This document shows, one piece after another, positions 62,128-64,000 of a stretch of 64,000 bases of DNA; within the stretch, counting starts at the first letter, position 1; each line of letters starts with the position of its first letter. This DNA is from Maritalea myrionectae DSM 19524 (GTDB taxonomy: Bacteria > Pseudomonadota > Alphaproteobacteria > Rhizobiales > Devosiaceae). The position numbers and the translations under genes were made by a program. The stretch lies in assembly GCF_000423365.1 (NCBI RefSeq), contig NZ_AUHV01000003.1, positions 372,001 through 436,000 on the forward strand. Direction: 5' to 3'. The notes under the pieces are model-generated. The model did not search any database. It saw nothing but the letters and a program-made list of their open reading frames with translations, and was not told where the DNA came from.

Positions 62128-63466
62128 ACGCAAGGATGGCCCTTCACGCCGTCGAGTTCTTAAGGGCGCTGCCGCTGGTCTCGTGACCGCTGGCGTTGCC
62201 CCAACCATCATCACCAGTGCCTATGCTCAGGAATATCGCAACAAGCCAACTGGCGACAGCGTAACCCTTGGCTTTAACGTGCCACAAACTGGCTCATATG
62301 CTGACGAAGGCGCTGACGAACTGCGTGCTTTTGAGTTGGCTGTTGAGCATTTGAACGGCGAAGGTGATGGCGGCATGCTAAACACCATGCAGCCTTCATC
62401 TCTGACAGGTAACGGCATTTTGGGCAAAAAAGTTGCCTATGTGACTGGTGACACGCAAACCAAATCTGACGCTGCGCGGGCTTCTGCCAAGCGGATGATC
62501 GAAAAAGATGGCGCCCTGATGATTTCAGGCGGTTCATCTTCAGGTGTGGCGATTGCGGTGCAAGGCCTTTGCCAAGAGATGGGCACCATCTTTATGGCCG
62601 GTTTGACCCACTCAAACGACACAACAGGTAAAGATAAGCGTCGCTATGGTTTCCGGCACTTCTTTAACGCCTATATGTCTGGTGCAGCACTTGGCCCCGT
62701 TTTGGGCGAAGAATATGGCACAGACCGTCGTGCCTATCACCTAACAGCCGACTACACTTGGGGCTGGACACAAGAAGAATCCATGAAAAATGCCACCGAG
62801 GCATTGGGCTGGGAAACTGTTGAAACAGTGAAAACCCCAGTGGGCGCTGGTGACTTCTCTCAATATATCACACCTGTGTTGAACTCAGGCGCTGACGTAT
62901 TGATCTTGAACCACTACGGCCGTGACATGGTGAACTCACTCACCCAAGCGGTTCAGTTCGGTCTGCGTGACCGTCAAGCCAATGGCAAAGATTTCCAAAT
63001 CGTTGTGCCATTGTTCTCACGCTTGATGGCGCAAGGTGCGGGCGACAACATTAAGGGCATTTTGGGTTCAACCAACTGGAACTGGTCACTACAAGACGCT
63101 GGTTCACAGGCTTTTGTGAAATCGTTCGGTGCGAAATATGGCTTCCCACCATCAATGGCGGCCCATACTTGCTACGTTCAGACATTGCTCTATGCCGATG
63201 CATGTGAGCGTGCTGGCAGCTTCTATCCACCAGATGTAATTAGAGCTCTTGAAGGTCACAAGTTCGACGGTATGGGCAATGGCGCTACCGAATATCGTGC
63301 AGAAGACCACCAGTGCTTTAAAGACGTATTGGTTGTGCGCGGTAGCGAGAACCCAACATCTCAGTTCGACTTGCTCAATGTGGTTAAACAAGTTCCACGT
63401 TCACAAGTTGAATATGATGCCTCCATCTTTGGTGGCGAGTTGGGACCATACGAAGTCTCTATGTAA
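62120..63466 (+). CDS. Tat-exported ABC transporter substrate-binding protein (branched-chain amino acid/amide type)
   Basis: A 448-aa periplasmic binding protein of the Leu/Ile/Val-BP (Peripla_BP_5/UrtA-like) family. The N-terminus has a Tat motif SRRRVLKGAAAGLVTAGVAPTIITSAYAQ. Visible features are GFNVPQTGSYADEG, MISGGSSSGVAIAVQGLCQE and PVGAGDFSQYITPVLNSGADVLIL. The AAAGGAGGAG ribosome site is excellent. It is followed by a LivH-type permease after a strong hairpin. The ligand (branched-chain amino acid, urea, amide) is not certain. Confidence 0.85.
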   Translation: MTERKDGPSRRRVLKGAAAGLVTAGVAPTIITSAYAQEYRNKPTGDSVTLGFNVPQTGSYADEGADELRAFELAVEHLNGEGDGGMLNTMQPSSLTGNGILGKKVAYVTGDTQTKSDAARASAKRMIEKDGALMISGGSSSGVAIAVQGLCQEMGTIFMAGLTHSNDTTGKDKRRYGFRHFFNAYMSGAALGPVLGEEYGTDRRAYHLTADYTWGWTQEESMKNATEALGWETVETVKTPVGAGDFSQYITPVLNSGADVLILNHYGRDMVNSLTQAVQFGLRDRQANGKDFQIVVPLFSRLMAQGAGDNIKGILGSTNWNWSLQDAGSQAFVKSFGAKYGFPPSMAAHTCYVQTLLYADACERAGSFYPPDVIRALEGHKFDGMGNGATEYRAEDHQCFKDVLVVRGSENPTSQFDLLNVVKQVPRSQVEYDASIFGGELGPYEVSM

Positions 63467-63482
63467 AATAGAAAATTGGTTT

Positions 63483-63507
63483 GCCGGGGCGGCACAGCCG
63501 CCCCGGC
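63483..63507 (+). terminator. GC-rich hairpin between binding protein and permease genes
   Basis: Perfect 11-bp stem GCCGGGGCGGC/GCCGCCCCGGC (63483-63493 with 63497-63507) with an ACA loop, followed by TTTC. In such operons a hairpin here gives more binding protein than permease through partial termination or mRNA stabilisation. Confidence 0.7.
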
Positions 63508-63540
63508 TTTCGGGGCTTTTGTCGGTGGGGGAGTTACCAC

Positions 63541-64000
63541 ATGGACGCGATATTTCTTCAGTTTTTAAACGGTCTAGATAAAGGCGGCGCCTATGCGTTG
63601 ATCGCCCTGGGCCTCACCCTAGTTTTCGGCACGTTGGGCGTTGTGAACTTCGCCCACGGGGCTCTGTTTATGCTTGGTGCGTTTTGTGCGGTGACCCTGC
63701 GCAAAATCCTGACCATGCAGAAAGTTGTTCTTGATGAGGAAAACTTGACCGCATGGGGTACACCCACCGAAATCCGCACAACTTATGTAGAAACATGGTT
63801 TGGCGATTTTGGCACCCAGCTGGTCAACTACTCCGTTCCCTTAGCCATTTTATTGGCCATACCCGTCATGTTGGTGGTGGGCGTTGTAATGGAACGCGGC
63901 CTGATCAAGCATTTCTATCGCCGCCCCCACGCTGAGCAGATCTTGGTGACCTTTGGTCTGGCCATTGTGCTGCAAGAAATCATCAAGCATTATTTCGGCG
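63541..64000 (+). CDS. LivH-type branched-chain amino acid ABC permease (3'-truncated)
   Basis: The first 153 codons of a polytopic permease; the window ends inside it. The LivH signature GLTLVFGTLGVVNFAHGALFMLG is present at the N-terminus. A GGGGGAG ribosome site precedes ATG 63541. Between helices, residues ~60-85 form a hydrophilic insert (VVLDEENLTAWGTPTEIRTTYVETWFGD) that is longer than usual for LivH. It works with the upstream binding protein. Confidence 0.9.
   Translation, partial: MDAIFLQFLNGLDKGGAYALIALGLTLVFGTLGVVNFAHGALFMLGAFCAVTLRKILTMQKVVLDEENLTAWGTPTEIRTTYVETWFGDFGTQLVNYSVPLAILLAIPVMLVVGVVMERGLIKHFYRRPHAEQILVTFGLAIVLQEIIKHYFG

Noticed and set aside
1-64000. tRNA or rRNA genes, CRISPR arrays, prophage or IS elements
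   Set aside because: I scanned gaps for T-loop signatures, regularly spaced repeats, transposase or integrase motifs, and saw none.

Overview
This 64 kb window is a chromosomal segment of an alphaproteobacterium, most likely a Hyphomicrobiales/Rhizobiales-type organism. The reasons are: a three-gene cytochrome bc1 operon with a Tat-type Rieske protein; a run of housekeeping genes in an order I recognise from that group (ubiK, lgt, midA-like, pgeF, prs, rplY, pth, ychF; and ybjN-like, proC, csaA); two ScfR-type short-chain acyl-CoA regulators; a solute-symporter histidine kinase; and CtrA-like boxes. Genes are packed on both strands with many ATGA/TGATG couplings. I see no rRNA, tRNA, CRISPR, prophage or insertion sequence. 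Composition looks even throughout, apart from repeat-rich intergenic DNA around the propionyl-CoA carboxylase genes.

Layout. 1-9 kb: end of a DUF1176 gene, a DMT exporter, a YdjM-like membrane protein, a Ca2+/cation antiporter, a pteridine-reductase-like SDR, uvrC, pgsA, moaD, moaE, ilvE and a MarR regulator. 9-23 kb: a MASE1-PAS-GGDEF cyclase, csaA/proC/ybjN-like, ubiK, then the lgt-to-ychF run, followed by an FMN reductase, DUF1304, two MaoC-like genes and a short basic protein. 23-32 kb: lysE-like, apt, the petABC operon (minus strand), dinB-like/trmL/hemF, a lipoprotein hydrolase, a DGPF/YCII + ECF42 sigma pair and two tandem 68-aa paralogues. 32-43 kb: cca, nudix genes, GNAT, a glutathionyl-hydroquinone reductase, a metallophosphoesterase, and a murL-murD2 cassette for the alternative route to D-Glu in peptidoglycan. 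A small multidrug exporter, secreted proteins, an AraC regulator and three RBS-preceded micro-ORFs follow.

43-52 kb is the methylmalonyl-CoA arm of propionate metabolism: mce, mcm and pccA coupled on the minus strand, RidA and a membrane protein, then pccB diverging from its probable regulator pccR. 52-60 kb carries LysR/DUF2798, a TetR-pspA-yiaA stress module with four matching operators, a YitT protein, and a CrbS/CbrA-like kinase, small membrane protein and receiver operon. 60-64 kb holds a second ScfR regulator with a histidine-kinase-like insert, and the start of a branched-chain amino acid/amide-type ABC transporter operon that runs off the window.

The most notable points are the murL-murD2 pair, the ScfR protein with a DHp-like segment beside a two-component system, the CtrA-box-preceded tandem small paralogues, the TetR/PspA regulon, and a shared leader fold in front of two unrelated short ORFs that both begin ATGGAAGC.
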